Assembly: GCA_900552225.1 (NCBI GenBank)
Contig: URYX01000039.1
Coordinates: 1-12,011 of the forward strand
DNA from: an uncultured Oscillospiraceae bacterium
GTDB taxonomy: Bacteria > Bacillota > Clostridia > Oscillospirales > Acutalibacteraceae
Reading direction: 5' to 3'
DNA length: 12,011 bases
Position 1 is the first letter of the stretch. Each line of letters opens with the position of its first letter. Of the stretch, positions 1 through 6,268 are shown one piece after another. The notes under the pieces are model-generated. The model saw only the letters and a list, made by a program, of their open reading frames with translations. It searched no databases and was not told where the DNA came from. A program made the position numbers and the translations under genes.

Positions 1-1721
1 ACATAGAACGGGTCGGAATTCGGCAGCCCGTGCTCCGACGAGAAGAAACGCGCCAGCGTCTCGGTATTCGACGGCAGCCCCTTTGCCTGCAGGCAGATGC
101 CGTAGTTGGCCTCGCCGTTCAGCCAGCCCTGCGCCGCCGCGGTGATATCGAAGGTGATCCGTTTGCCGTTGATGGTGTAGGCTGCGTTGTCCCAGCTCAC
201 CCCGTCGTTGACATATACCGCCCCCACCGCGCGCGTCCGGTCAGCCGACGGCGTCTGGCTGTAGGTCAGCGTGTTCTGTGCGCCCGGGTCGCTCCAGGCC
301 TCCGTCACGGGGTAGGCCTCCACGGTCATCCCGTTCGGGCAGGTATCCAGATTCGCGCGGTAGTAATACAGATTCAGGTTCGCGCTCACGATCCGTCCGG
401 AGGCCGTGATGCCCGACGGTATCCCGATCCTGACCAGCGTCACCAGGTCGTAGTACCGGTAGACCGACGTGCTCGCCGGCTTGTACATCATCTTCCCGAC
501 GTACAGGTAATTGCGCTCGCCGCCCGTCCCCAGCTGGTAATTCATGAGCGAGTCGGAATACGTCAGATTCGACAGCGTCCCCGTCGCATCCTGTACGCTG
601 AGCATGCTCTGCGGGGTGTCGATCGTCGGATCGACCGTGACGGGGTAGACCCGGTCCTCCGCCGCCAGCCATGCATACGACGGCGTCAGGGTATACCGGT
701 ATCCCTCCGCCTCCGCCGTCAGCGTCACCTCCACGGCTTCGCTGTATACGCCCGCCGCGTCCCACATGAGCGGTGCGGCGATTTCAAAGACGACCGTTCC
801 CTCGCCGTCGCGCAGCTCCACGCGCCCGTCCTCCTGCAGCACGGGCGTAAGTTCTCCGCAATCCAGCCGGCAGCTGTAGACGGCGCGCTCCGGCAGCTCC
901 CGCAGAATGAAGCTCTCCTTCACCCCCGTGCCCGTCAGCGCATAGCTCACATCCGCGCCGTCCGCGAGCGCACCCGCATACCGCACCTCTGCGCTGCGCA
1001 GCGGGGCCTTCAGCCATTCGTTCTGTACCGCCTCGAACAGCTCCTCCGCGTCCATCGCCGCGATGTCCGCATCCCGCACCGCGGCCGTCCCGGCCGTCAG
1101 TGCTCCCTGCCGTTCCAGGCTCTGCCGCAGGCCCGCACGCGCCTTCCGCTCGGGCTCCGCCATTTCCGCCGCCTCCGCGGCCTCCAGCAGCTGCCGTGCA
1201 CGCGCCTGCAGCTGCTCCATCCGGCGTTCCGCCGGCTGCGTCACCTCCGCCGACACCGCCCGCTGCCCCTCCGGCCAGAACCGCACCGTGTATCCGTCGC
1301 GCGCCACGCTCAGCGCCGCGCCCGCCGTCCGCGGTACTCTCACCCGCACCCGGCCCGCCGTATTCTCCAGGTAGGCGGCCCCGTCCTCTCCGGGCTCCGC
1401 CTCCCGCAGGGTGCTGTCAATCTCCCGCCATGCTCCGTCCTCCCGGAAATGCACCGGCTGCGCATACGCCGCCGCCACATACGACCCGTCCGAGCGCCGG
1501 AAGTATTTGACCGATTCCTCCCGCTTGTCCGTGTCCTCTCCGACGATATACGGCTGCCCCTGCACGCTCTCCGACAGGGCGTATCCCGCCCCGTCCTCCG
1601 CAGACGCCTCCGTCCGCGATATCGCGCCCGCCGGCACGGTGCACGCCAGAATCGCCGCGCTGCACACCGCCGCTATCATCCGCCTCATACGTCTCGCGTG
1701 CCGCTTACCGTGTCCTTCCAT
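1..1721 (-). CDS. DNRLRE-domain exported protein, N-terminal part of a probable RHS/WapA-type polymorphic toxin (partial, runs off left edge)
   Basis: This frame is open from the ATG at 1721 to the window edge (573 residues seen, no stop). A GGGAGAGGG ribosome site lies 5 nt ahead. The N-terminus is a signal peptide: a KRHARRMRR basic stretch, a hydrophobic core at about residues 15-33, and a likely cleavage site near 40. Residues 70-105 (VKYFRRSDGSY, then HFREDGAWREIDSTL) match the opening module of clostridial RHS-associated surface proteins. Residues 163-206 are charged and Glu/Arg/Ala-rich, possibly coiled coil. The YPVTVDPTI motif at 359-367 leads into a DNRLRE domain at about 370-570, ending SSEHGLPNSDPFY at the edge. 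In known relatives this head is followed by RHS/YD repeats and a variable C-terminal toxin, but that part lies outside the window, so toxicity is inferred. The gene is far richer in GC than the small genes upstream. An open plus-strand frame over it is a shadow. Confidence 0.85.
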   Translation of the reverse strand, partial: MEGHGKRHARRMRRMIAAVCSAAILACTVPAGAISRTEASAEDGAGYALSESVQGQPYIVGEDTDKREESVKYFRRSDGSYVAAAYAQPVHFREDGAWREIDSTLREAEPGEDGAAYLENTAGRVRVRVPRTAGAALSVARDGYTVRFWPEGQRAVSAEVTQPAERRMEQLQARARQLLEAAEAAEMAEPERKARAGLRQSLERQGALTAGTAAVRDADIAAMDAEELFEAVQNEWLKAPLRSAEVRYAGALADGADVSYALTGTGVKESFILRELPERAVYSCRLDCGELTPVLQEDGRVELRDGEGTVVFEIAAPLMWDAAGVYSEAVEVTLTAEAEGYRYTLTPSYAWLAAEDRVYPVTVDPTIDTPQSMLSVQDATGTLSNLTYSDSLMNYQLGTGGERNYLYVGKMMYKPASTSVYRYYDLVTLVRIGIPSGITASGRIVSANLNLYYYRANLDTCPNGMTVEAYPVTEAWSDPGAQNTLTYSQTPSADRTRAVGAVYVNDGVSWDNAAYTINGKRITFDITAAAQGWLNGEANYGICLQAKGLPSNTETLARFFSSEHGLPNSDPFY

Positions 1722-1756
1722 TCTCGCCCTCTCCCTTTCCTGAATGTTCGTCGTTC

Positions 1757-1833
1757 CCGGAACCTTTCGATCTGTTGGGACTCGTGGAACCTGTGGAGAC
1801 TATGTATCTGTGGAATCCTGGAGCCTGTGTTAT
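1757..1833. repeat. Direct repeat A, copy 1 (partner at 3439-3516)
   Basis: This 77-bp sequence recurs at 3439-3516 in the same orientation with one indel and scattered mismatches; the block GTGGAGACTATGTATCTGTG is identical. The copy forms most of the 5' leader of the DNRLRE gene, ending 36 bp before its start. It has internal repetition (TGTGGAGACT, TGTGGAATCC, TGGAGCCTGTG). Weak similarity continues past the edge (AACATTCAGG against AACATTTAGA on the minus strand), so the homologous leader may reach closer to the start codon. Its role is unknown; it could be leader RNA or a recombination site. Confidence 0.85.
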
Positions 1834-1863
1834 GCGTACCGGGTTCCGAGCCCGGTCACGGAC

Positions 1864-2334
1864 TCATCTCGCTTCCATGTTCTTTTGGCGTGACACCTCT
1901 CTCTGCACACTCTCCCCCTCCGACAAACGGTTAAACCGTATGGTTTGTCCTATTTCAAAATACGTTGTCTGCCCGTCTACCGTAGCGGTGAATTTGTTTC
2001 TTCTCAGGGAATCAATGCTCCAATACTCAATCTGTTTTTTATTTTCTCCCGCGGTCACCTGATAAATATATATTTTATCCCCTATCCAACGGTTTGTAAA
2101 AAAGCAAATATCAATAAATCCATCTTCTGTTTTCAGTGTCCCATTTCCATCTCCATATTCATCCACTTCAAAATAAATTCTTTTATCCTCGGATATCCAA
2201 GTAGAAAACGGCTGATCGCAAGGACGTTTGCCATAATGAAAATCAAAGAACGGGGACAGAAACCTTAACGCTAACACGTAGGGTATCAAAAGCACCAAAA
2301 TCGTTCCAATCATAATCAGCTTGGTTTTTCTCAT
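1864..2334 (-). CDS. Membrane-anchored 156-aa protein, candidate immunity or accessory protein of the toxin locus
   Basis: The start at 2334 is set by an AGGAGG ribosome site 6 nt upstream; an in-frame ATG further upstream has none. The protein has a basic start (MRKTK), one hydrophobic segment at about residues 5-25, then an extracytoplasmic domain of about 125 residues rich in beta-type sequence. It contains FSTWISEDKRIYFEVD, DGFIDICFF, IEYW and TTYFEIGQTIRF. I recall this pattern (W-S-E-D, YW, TyFevGq) from a family of small anchored proteins of unknown function common in Clostridia, but cannot check it. It lies between repeat A and the NTF2-fold gene on the same strand and is much more AT-rich than the DNRLRE gene. 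The setting suggests immunity, perhaps acting on the outer face of the membrane. No catalytic motif is visible. Confidence 0.75.
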   Translation of the reverse strand: MRKTKLIMIGTILVLLIPYVLALRFLSPFFDFHYGKRPCDQPFSTWISEDKRIYFEVDEYGDGNGTLKTEDGFIDICFFTNRWIGDKIYIYQVTAGENKKQIEYWSIDSLRRNKFTATVDGQTTYFEIGQTIRFNRLSEGESVQREVSRQKNMEAR

Positions 2335-2344
2335 GGGACACCTC

Positions 2345-2524
2345 CTAAGGCAGATAGTAACCGCACATAAAGCCCTCACTTATGTCGTTTAAGTTGAAGT
2401 TGGGGGTGCTTTTATGTTTCACAACTGTTTTACATTTACCGCTCTGTCGCAGTAAATACAAGTTGTTTTCCCAATTCTCGTCACCGCAAGTTCTTGCTTT
2501 TTCAAGGCAACTGCTTGCCGACAT
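2345..2524 (-). CDS. Possible small ORF of 59 codons between two immunity-like genes
   Basis: The NTF2-like gene ends in TAA and, three bases on in the same frame, an ATG opens a 59-residue frame. It ends in a TAG next to the AGGAGG of the following gene. It encodes four Cys (6, 13, 31, 54) and a basic middle (SGKCKTVVKHKSTPNFNL). There is no ribosome site ahead of the ATG, so translation would need coupling to, or readthrough of, the NTF2 stop. It may instead be the remnant of a longer gene or chance. It is the only content of the roughly 190-bp gap. Low confidence. Confidence 0.3.
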   Translation of the reverse strand: MSASSCLEKARTCGDENWENNLYLLRQSGKCKTVVKHKSTPNFNLNDISEGFMCGYYLP

Positions 2525-2527
2525 AAA

Positions 2528-2920
2528 TTACTTATCATGCCAGACCGCTAACACATTACCTGTATCATTATCCACCAGGATATTTGCAACACCTCCCATC
2601 TTATTAGATTGCAATGTTCCCCAAACTAACCAAATGCCATTCACTTCATCATAAAACACTTGATATGGTTTTTGATTTTTTATACGTTCTCCATACTTTT
2701 CAATCCAGATTGCTTCAACTTTTTTGAGAAGGTCTTTTGCATCAGATATAAATCCCAAATGATCTTCTGATGAAAAATTGTCAATATAATATTGATATTC
2801 GCTTACCTCAAATGTTTTGATTTCAGGAAATTTATTTTTATGAATCATCAGAATCATTCCTCCAATAAAAGCCATAAAAAGAACAGGTAAAAATATAAAT
2901 AGCCCCTTTCTTTTAACCAT
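2528..2920 (-). CDS. NTF2-fold immunity-like protein (Imm-NTF2 type), membrane anchored
   Basis: 130 residues. The AGGGAGG site 8 nt before the ATG supports the start. A positively charged MVKRK leads into a hydrophobic anchor at about residues 6-26. The domain behind it (about 60-130) has the pattern I associate with NTF2-fold immunity proteins of polymorphic toxin systems: YQVFYDEVNGIWLVWGTL, then KMGGVANILVDNDTGNVLAVWHDK. The YDE, WLV-G, GGV and DTGNVL elements fit that family. Such proteins bind and block a cognate toxin domain; which toxin is not visible here. Repeat B and its short ORF (2948-3013) lie directly upstream, and a 156-aa anchored protein follows. The anchor is an unusual addition for an immunity protein and suggests it works at the membrane. 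The family call rests on motif memory. Confidence 0.72.
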   Translation of the reverse strand: MVKRKGLFIFLPVLFMAFIGGMILMIHKNKFPEIKTFEVSEYQYYIDNFSSEDHLGFISDAKDLLKKVEAIWIEKYGERIKNQKPYQVFYDEVNGIWLVWGTLQSNKMGGVANILVDNDTGNVLAVWHDK

Positions 2921-2947
2921 TAGCTCTGCCTCCCTGGATGATTTGGG

Positions 2948-3013
2948 TCAATAAGTGTAATATTCGTATCCTGCAGCGGGAGAAGATACCGTCAATTTCA
3001 GCAAAGCGTTCAT
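2948..3013 (-). CDS. Short ORF (21 aa) inside repeat B, possible leader peptide
   Basis: The ATG at 3013 has a GGGGGGAG ribosome site 5 nt upstream. The frame encodes MNALLKLTV, then SSPAAGYEYYTY, and stops 27 nt before the NTF2-like gene. The same frame with the same ribosome site occurs in repeat B' (3929-4018), with two residue changes (T/A, V/A). Its start overlaps the stop of an upstream 33-codon ORF (ATGA). A translated leader coupled to the immunity gene is an inference; both substitutions change amino acids, so protein-level selection is not shown. Confidence 0.35.
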   Translation of the reverse strand: MNALLKLTVSSPAAGYEYYTY

Positions 3014-3032
3014 ACCGTCTCCCCCCATATCA
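2952..3032. repeat. Direct repeat B, copy 1 (partner at 3957-4036)
   Basis: This 81-bp block recurs at 3957-4036 in the same orientation with two substitutions and one length change in a C run (six against five), so it is over 95% identical. Each copy sits just upstream, on the minus strand, of an immunity-like gene. The RNA could fold by pairing GGGAGA with TCTCCC. Identity is much higher than in repeat A, so the B duplication is younger or kept alike by recombination. Confidence 0.92.
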
Positions 3033-3111
3033 GGCTTTTAGCACAATCCTGGGCCCTATTAATCCCAGCGGTCTGTCCTTTATCCACACAAAAGGTGATG
3101 CTTGCCGGCAT
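3010..3111 (-). CDS. Possible 33-aa ORF overlapping the repeat B short ORF
   Basis: An ATG 3 bases past the TAA of the Cys-rich gene opens a 33-codon frame (MPASITFCVDKGQTAGINRA, then QDCAKSLIWGETV). It ends in a TGA that overlaps the start of the repeat B short ORF (ATGA). No clear ribosome site is seen. Copy B' shares only the last few codons. It may be a relic of a toxin tip or of another immunity gene, or chance. I do not recognise it. Confidence 0.22.
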   Translation of the reverse strand: MPASITFCVDKGQTAGINRAQDCAKSLIWGETV

Positions 3112-3114
3112 TGG

Positions 3115-3369
3115 TTATTCATATTTCACGTTCCATTCAAACTGAACATTAAAATCCTCATAGCATTGAGAGCAAATCCATATGCTACCATCTTCTGTAC
3201 AATAACCTTGTTTTAATTCGTCATTTCCCTTACCAAACTTCGCCATACAAAACTCACAATGGTCATGATCATTAAGGGAATTATTTGATTTGTATGGCCG
3301 TTTAATCAAAGTCACTCCATGCAAATATTTGTCTTGCTCTCTAAACAAACGCCAATCATTATCCATCAT
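3115..3369 (-). CDS. Small Cys-rich (zinc-ribbon-like) protein, candidate immunity protein
   Basis: 84 residues. GGAG lies 6 nt before the ATG at 3369; a second ATG directly follows and could also be used. The core is DHDHCEFCMAKF at about residues 34-45, then GYCTEDGSIWICSQCYEDF at about 56-73. C38/C41 and C66/C69 form two CxxC knuckles, with C57, H35 and H37 nearby, a likely zinc-binding fold. I recall a widespread family of small Firmicutes and Bacteroidota proteins with this DHDHCEFC...YC.ED..WIC..C..DF pattern, often in toxin-immunity gene arrays, but I cannot verify a family name. Repeat A' lies upstream as its leader, as repeat A does for the DNRLRE gene. It is likely cytoplasmic, with no signal or membrane segment. 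Confidence 0.75.
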   Translation of the reverse strand: MMDNDWRLFREQDKYLHGVTLIKRPYKSNNSLNDHDHCEFCMAKFGKGNDELKQGYCTEDGSIWICSQCYEDFNVQFEWNVKYE

Positions 3370-3438
3370 CCATTGCTCCTCTTATTTAGGAAGGATCATA
3401 CCATTCGGAAAAATTCTAAATGTTTGTGAACTTCCTCT

Positions 3439-3516
3439 CCGGAACCTTTGAATCTGTTGAGACTCATAGAAACTTGTGGAGACTATGTATCTGTGGAAAC
3501 TTGGAGCCTGTGTTAT
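3439..3516. repeat. Direct repeat A', copy 2 (partner at 1757-1833)
   Basis: This 78-bp copy of repeat A lies between the two-helix membrane protein gene and the Cys-rich gene, about 70 bp upstream of the latter's start. Mismatches with copy 1 cluster in the middle (GACTCATAGAAACTTG against GACTCGTGGAACCTG). The copy here is more AT-rich than copy 1, in line with its surroundings, so the two have been apart for some time. Confidence 0.85.
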
Positions 3517-3590
3517 AAACTTTTTGGTTCACTGTTATCCGAACGTCAGCTACTTTCTGTTGCATTTTTTTCGATCAAGCCATCGGGAAA

Positions 3591-3929
3591 TCACCTTATC
3601 CCTGTTTTGAAACCTCCGAAAGCCAAAAACGGCTGCATTGCTATTACTTCGACTCCATAAACAGTCACAAATATCCCAAGCATTTTGCGAATATACTCTT
3701 TTTCAATACCTGTTATCCAAAAAATCACCATCACTAAGGTGGCGGCTATATATACCCCAATTCGGACAAAATACCAAATCAGAAAGAATTTTGGCACTAC
3801 GTCCCGATATCGCGTATAGAGGAACCACTCCTTGAACGATGGATTTTTCCGACGTTTTTTTCGCGCGCTGGTATTCAATCGATAACAAATAATATCACCT
3901 ATATATCCGCGAAGCACAGTATATTGCAT
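3591..3929 (-). CDS. Two-helix membrane protein of unknown function, candidate immunity protein
   Basis: 112 residues from the ATG at 3929. The frame is open back to 4037, but that part lies in repeat B' and reads as low-complexity translation of the repeat, so I take the internal ATG. It has no ribosome site of its own; its ATG overlaps the TAA of the repeat B' short ORF (TAATG), which fits translational coupling. A basic region (SARKKRRKNPSFKEW, about 21-35) precedes two hydrophobic segments at about 48-73 and 83-104. Small two-helix proteins often act as immunity to membrane-active toxins, but no known motif is visible and the function is open. It is AT-rich like its neighbours and sits alone between repeats A' and B'. 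Confidence 0.6.
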   Translation of the reverse strand: MQYTVLRGYIGDIICYRLNTSARKKRRKNPSFKEWFLYTRYRDVVPKFFLIWYFVRIGVYIAATLVMVIFWITGIEKEYIRKMLGIFVTVYGVEVIAMQPFLAFGGFKTGIR

Positions 3930-4018
3930 TAAAAAACATAGAAAAATAGTATGATGTAAGTGTAATATTCGTATCCTGCAGCGGGAGAAGATGCCGCCAA
4001 TTTCAGCAAAGCGTTCAT
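3929..4018 (-). CDS. Short ORF (29 aa) inside repeat B', possible leader peptide
   Basis: This copy of the repeat B short ORF has a GGGGGAG ribosome site 5 nt before the ATG. It encodes MNALLKLAA, then SSPAAGYEYYTY, then a hydrophobic tail (IILFFYVF) encoded beyond the repeat. Its TAA overlaps the ATG of the membrane protein gene by one base. The junction with the downstream start makes coupling plausible even though the peptide itself may not matter. Confidence 0.4.
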   Translation of the reverse strand: MNALLKLAASSPAAGYEYYTYIILFFYVF

Positions 4019-4036
4019 ACCGTCTCCCCCATATCA
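3957..4036. repeat. Direct repeat B', copy 2 (partner at 2952-3032)
   Basis: 80 bp, over 95% identical to copy 1. It is the right-hand limit of the immunity-like array; past it the sequence returns to GC-rich DNA with no further immunity-like gene. I saw no third copy of A or B in the window. Confidence 0.92.
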
Positions 4037-4133
4037 TCGTATCCTCAACGCATCCCGTAACTCCCTGCTCCCGTGCTTACCCCGGCAGAAACATTGGCCG
4101 CCTCATACTATACACCGTAATTTGTCCTTAATC

Positions 4134-4370
4134 TCATTGTAGCAGAGCGTTCTCCCGCTCGTCCATTGACAAATACTCCAAATCGGCCGCCTGTTTTATG
4201 GCGGTTTTCACGTCATGTCCGCTTGCCATCCGTTCGCCAACCGAACGCGGCATTTGGCCTGCTGCATCAGGCTCCGGACGTTTTGCAAACCGCTCCGTTT
4301 CGCCGAAGAGTTCCAATCTCTCGCAGGGCTCCTCCGTTTTGCGCAAATTCGCGTTCTTCTGCGCCTTTGC
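4134..4370 (-). pseudogene. Possible 3' remnant of a minus-strand gene in the intergenic stretch 4037-4371
   Basis: This stretch of about 330 bp has no convincing gene. On the minus strand a frame ending in TGA at 4134 reads GHDVKTAIKQAADLEYLSMD, then ERENALLQ, which looks like a genuine soluble C-terminus. The frame continues upstream only as antisense of the lipoprotein gene and has no start of its own. It could be the tail of a gene cut when the neighbouring plus-strand operon or the immunity array was inserted, or chance. No structural RNA or repeat was seen here. Confidence 0.22.
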
Positions 4371-4371
4371 C

Positions 4372-4400
4372 TTGACAGTTTCCCGTGAAAATGATACACT
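4372..4400 (+). promoter_or_regulatory. Sigma-A promoter of the lipoprotein-tadA operon
   Basis: A perfect -35 TTGACA (4372-4377) is followed by a 17-bp spacer and a -10 TACACT (4395-4400, four of six matches). Transcription would start near 4407, about 30 nt before the ATG. A strong AAGGAGG ribosome site lies at 4422-4428. No operator is obvious. Confidence 0.75.
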
Positions 4401-4436
4401 GAAACACAGAAAAATGTCGGGAAGGAGGGCTCCGCC

Positions 4437-6023
4437 ATGAAATATCGGCACCCGTGCGCCGCACTGGCGCTGCTCGGCCTGCTGCTCGGCCTGCTCGGCT
4501 GTGCACGCACCTCTCCCTACGGCAAGGGCTTTCGGCTGCCGCTGGCGGCGGAGCCGCTTCAGCTGGACCCTCAGATTGCACAGGACAATGCCTCGCTGAC
4601 CGTGCTGGATGCGCTGATGGAGGGGCTGACTCGCCGCCGTGCGGACGGAACCGTCGAACCGGCAGCCGCCGCGCAGTGGGAAATATCGGAGGACGGCTGT
4701 GTCTACACCTTCCACCTGGCCGAGGCCGTATGGCAAAACGGCGATCCCGTTACGGCCGACGATTTTGTATTCGGATGGCAGCGTGCGGCGGATCCCGCCA
4801 CCCGTGCCCCGCAGGCCTCCGCCTTTTCCGTGCTGGCGGGTGCCGCGGAAATTGCAGGCGGACAGTCCGATGTCACCTCGCTCGGCGTCACGGCAATGGA
4901 TGCCGCCACCTTGCAGGTGACGCTGACGGCCCCCGATCCGCTGTTCTTGGAGACGGTCTCGGGTGCTGCATTTTTTCCCTGCCAGCGGGCATTTTTTGAA
5001 TCCACCGGCGGACGCTACGGACTGGAAGCCCGCTACACACTGGCAAACGGCCCGTTTACGCTGTATGCATGGTCACACGGTGAATATCTGATTTTGGAAA
5101 AGCACGAGACCTACCGGGACGCGGGAGGCATTGCCCCCTCCCGTGTACGGTATGTCATGACGGAGGTTTCCGACCCGCTCGCCGCACTGCAGAGCGGCGC
5201 ACTGGACGCCACGGCACTGACGGCGGAGCAGGCGGCCGCTTCCCCTTCGGAAATCACTCTGACCGCGCTGCAGGACAGTCTGTATGCCCTGTGGTTCAAC
5301 ACCGCGGCCGCGCCGCTCGATCAGCTTGCCGTCCGGAAGGCTCTGCGCACTTCCGTGGAATACACCCTGCTGGACACGGAATGGCAGGCAGCCGGACAGA
5401 CGGCAGCCGACGGCTTTCTCCCCCCCGACACACGGCTGCAGGCCGCCGCCTACCGCGACATGACAGTTTCGCGGCAGCCGGCGACCGACCCGGAGGCCGC
5501 AAGGCAGCTGCTGCAGGAGGCGCTTCCGGACAGCTCGGTGCTGTCCTCACTGACGCTGCTCTGCTCCGACGACGAGCGGGAGCTGCGCATAGCGCGGTAC
5601 ATCGTGCAGTCCTGGCAAAAGCACCTCGGTGTGTATCTGCATCTGACCGCGCTGCCGGCCGCCACTCTGGAAGCACGTGTGCTGGCCGGGAACTACGAGC
5701 TCGCCCTGTATACGCACATCGGATCCTCCGCTCAGGCGGAGCTCGCGCTCGGTGCCTTCTGCAGCGGGGACTCCGCCAACCTGAGCGGTCTGCGCGACGA
5801 CACCTACGACGCCCTGTGGCAGACGGCACGGGACAACGGCTTCACGGCAGCGCAGGCGGAGGCTTTGGAGGAGCGGCTGTGGGAGACCTGCCCCTGCATC
5901 CCTCTGACATTTCCGACGCGCTGGTTCGGGACCGCGCAGGGAATTGAGCAGCTGGAAATTCATCCCTTTGCGGAAAACGGCGGCATTACCTATGACTTCC
6001 GCCGCGCTCTGCGCCGGGAATAA
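4437..6023 (+). CDS. Peptide ABC transporter substrate-binding lipoprotein (SBP_bac_5 / OppA family)
   Basis: 528 residues, close to the usual family length. The signal peptide ends in a lipobox LLGC, with C22 as the lipidated residue, so the protein sits on the outer face of the membrane. The family features follow: LAAEPLQLDPQIAQDN near 35-50, LMEGLTRR, a W-I-S-D-G-YTF strand, then NGDPVTADDFVFGWQRAADP at about 101-120, the hallmark of OppA-type binding proteins. The C-terminal lobe includes LWFNTAAAPLDQLAVRKAL. It would bind peptides and pass them to an ABC permease. Here no permease or ATPase gene is nearby, so it is an orphan binding protein that must share a transporter encoded elsewhere or have a sensing role. 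AAGGAGG lies 8 nt before the ATG. The next gene starts 12 nt after the stop. Confidence 0.92.
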   Translation: MKYRHPCAALALLGLLLGLLGCARTSPYGKGFRLPLAAEPLQLDPQIAQDNASLTVLDALMEGLTRRRADGTVEPAAAAQWEISEDGCVYTFHLAEAVWQNGDPVTADDFVFGWQRAADPATRAPQASAFSVLAGAAEIAGGQSDVTSLGVTAMDAATLQVTLTAPDPLFLETVSGAAFFPCQRAFFESTGGRYGLEARYTLANGPFTLYAWSHGEYLILEKHETYRDAGGIAPSRVRYVMTEVSDPLAALQSGALDATALTAEQAAASPSEITLTALQDSLYALWFNTAAAPLDQLAVRKALRTSVEYTLLDTEWQAAGQTAADGFLPPDTRLQAAAYRDMTVSRQPATDPEAARQLLQEALPDSSVLSSLTLLCSDDERELRIARYIVQSWQKHLGVYLHLTALPAATLEARVLAGNYELALYTHIGSSAQAELALGAFCSGDSANLSGLRDDTYDALWQTARDNGFTAAQAEALEERLWETCPCIPLTFPTRWFGTAQGIEQLEIHPFAENGGITYDFRRALRRE

Positions 6024-6035
6024 GGAGGGCCTGCC

Positions 6036-6206
6036 GTGCGTGAAAGAAAATTGCTGATTGCCCTGATTATCCTGTCACTGTGCCTGCTGGCGGCGCTGAT
6101 TGCGGCCGGTGTGGCCGGAGGAAGCGCCCTGTGGCTTTGGCAGGAAAACACCTCTCTGCGGCAGGAGCTGTCGCAGAACGGCATTGCTCTCTCCACTGCC
6201 GTCTGA
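6036..6206 (+). CDS. Small single-helix membrane protein (56 aa)
   Basis: The GTG start at 6036 follows an AAGGAGGG ribosome site by about 7 nt, and that site overlaps the stop of the lipoprotein gene, so the two genes are tightly linked. The product has a basic start (MRERK), a hydrophobic segment at about residues 6-34 and a short polar tail (WQENTSLRQELSQNGIALS) that could form a small amphipathic or coiled helix. N-in, C-out topology is expected. I recognise no family. The place between a binding lipoprotein and an intramembrane protease suggests a membrane accessory role, but this is inference. Confidence 0.7.
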   Translation: MRERKLLIALIILSLCLLAALIAAGVAGGSALWLWQENTSLRQELSQNGIALSTAV

Positions 6207-6268
6207 CGTATCCGAAATGCCGCGGGCCGCGCCTATGCCGCCCGCTATAATTAGGAGGAATAAACCGT

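Noticed and set aside
1757..1833. TTCCACAGA-type motifs in repeat A as DnaA boxes
   Set aside because: They differ from TTATNCACA at two or more positions, and nothing else suggests an origin.
1841..1860. ACCGGG/CCCGGT hairpin as terminator of the 156-aa gene
   Set aside because: The stem is short and no T run follows on the minus strand.
30..1934. 634-codon open frame on the plus strand
   Set aside because: It is antisense to the DNRLRE gene in very GC-rich DNA; it is Arg/Pro/His-rich with no domain, and the minus frame has a signal peptide and family motifs.
1757..4036. CRISPR array
   Set aside because: Only two copies of each of two long repeats occur, and they are separated by coding genes rather than short spacers.
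6246..6251. TATAAT before the CPBP protease gene
   Set aside because: There is no -35, and transcription would begin inside the ribosome site; it is more likely a chance match within the operon.
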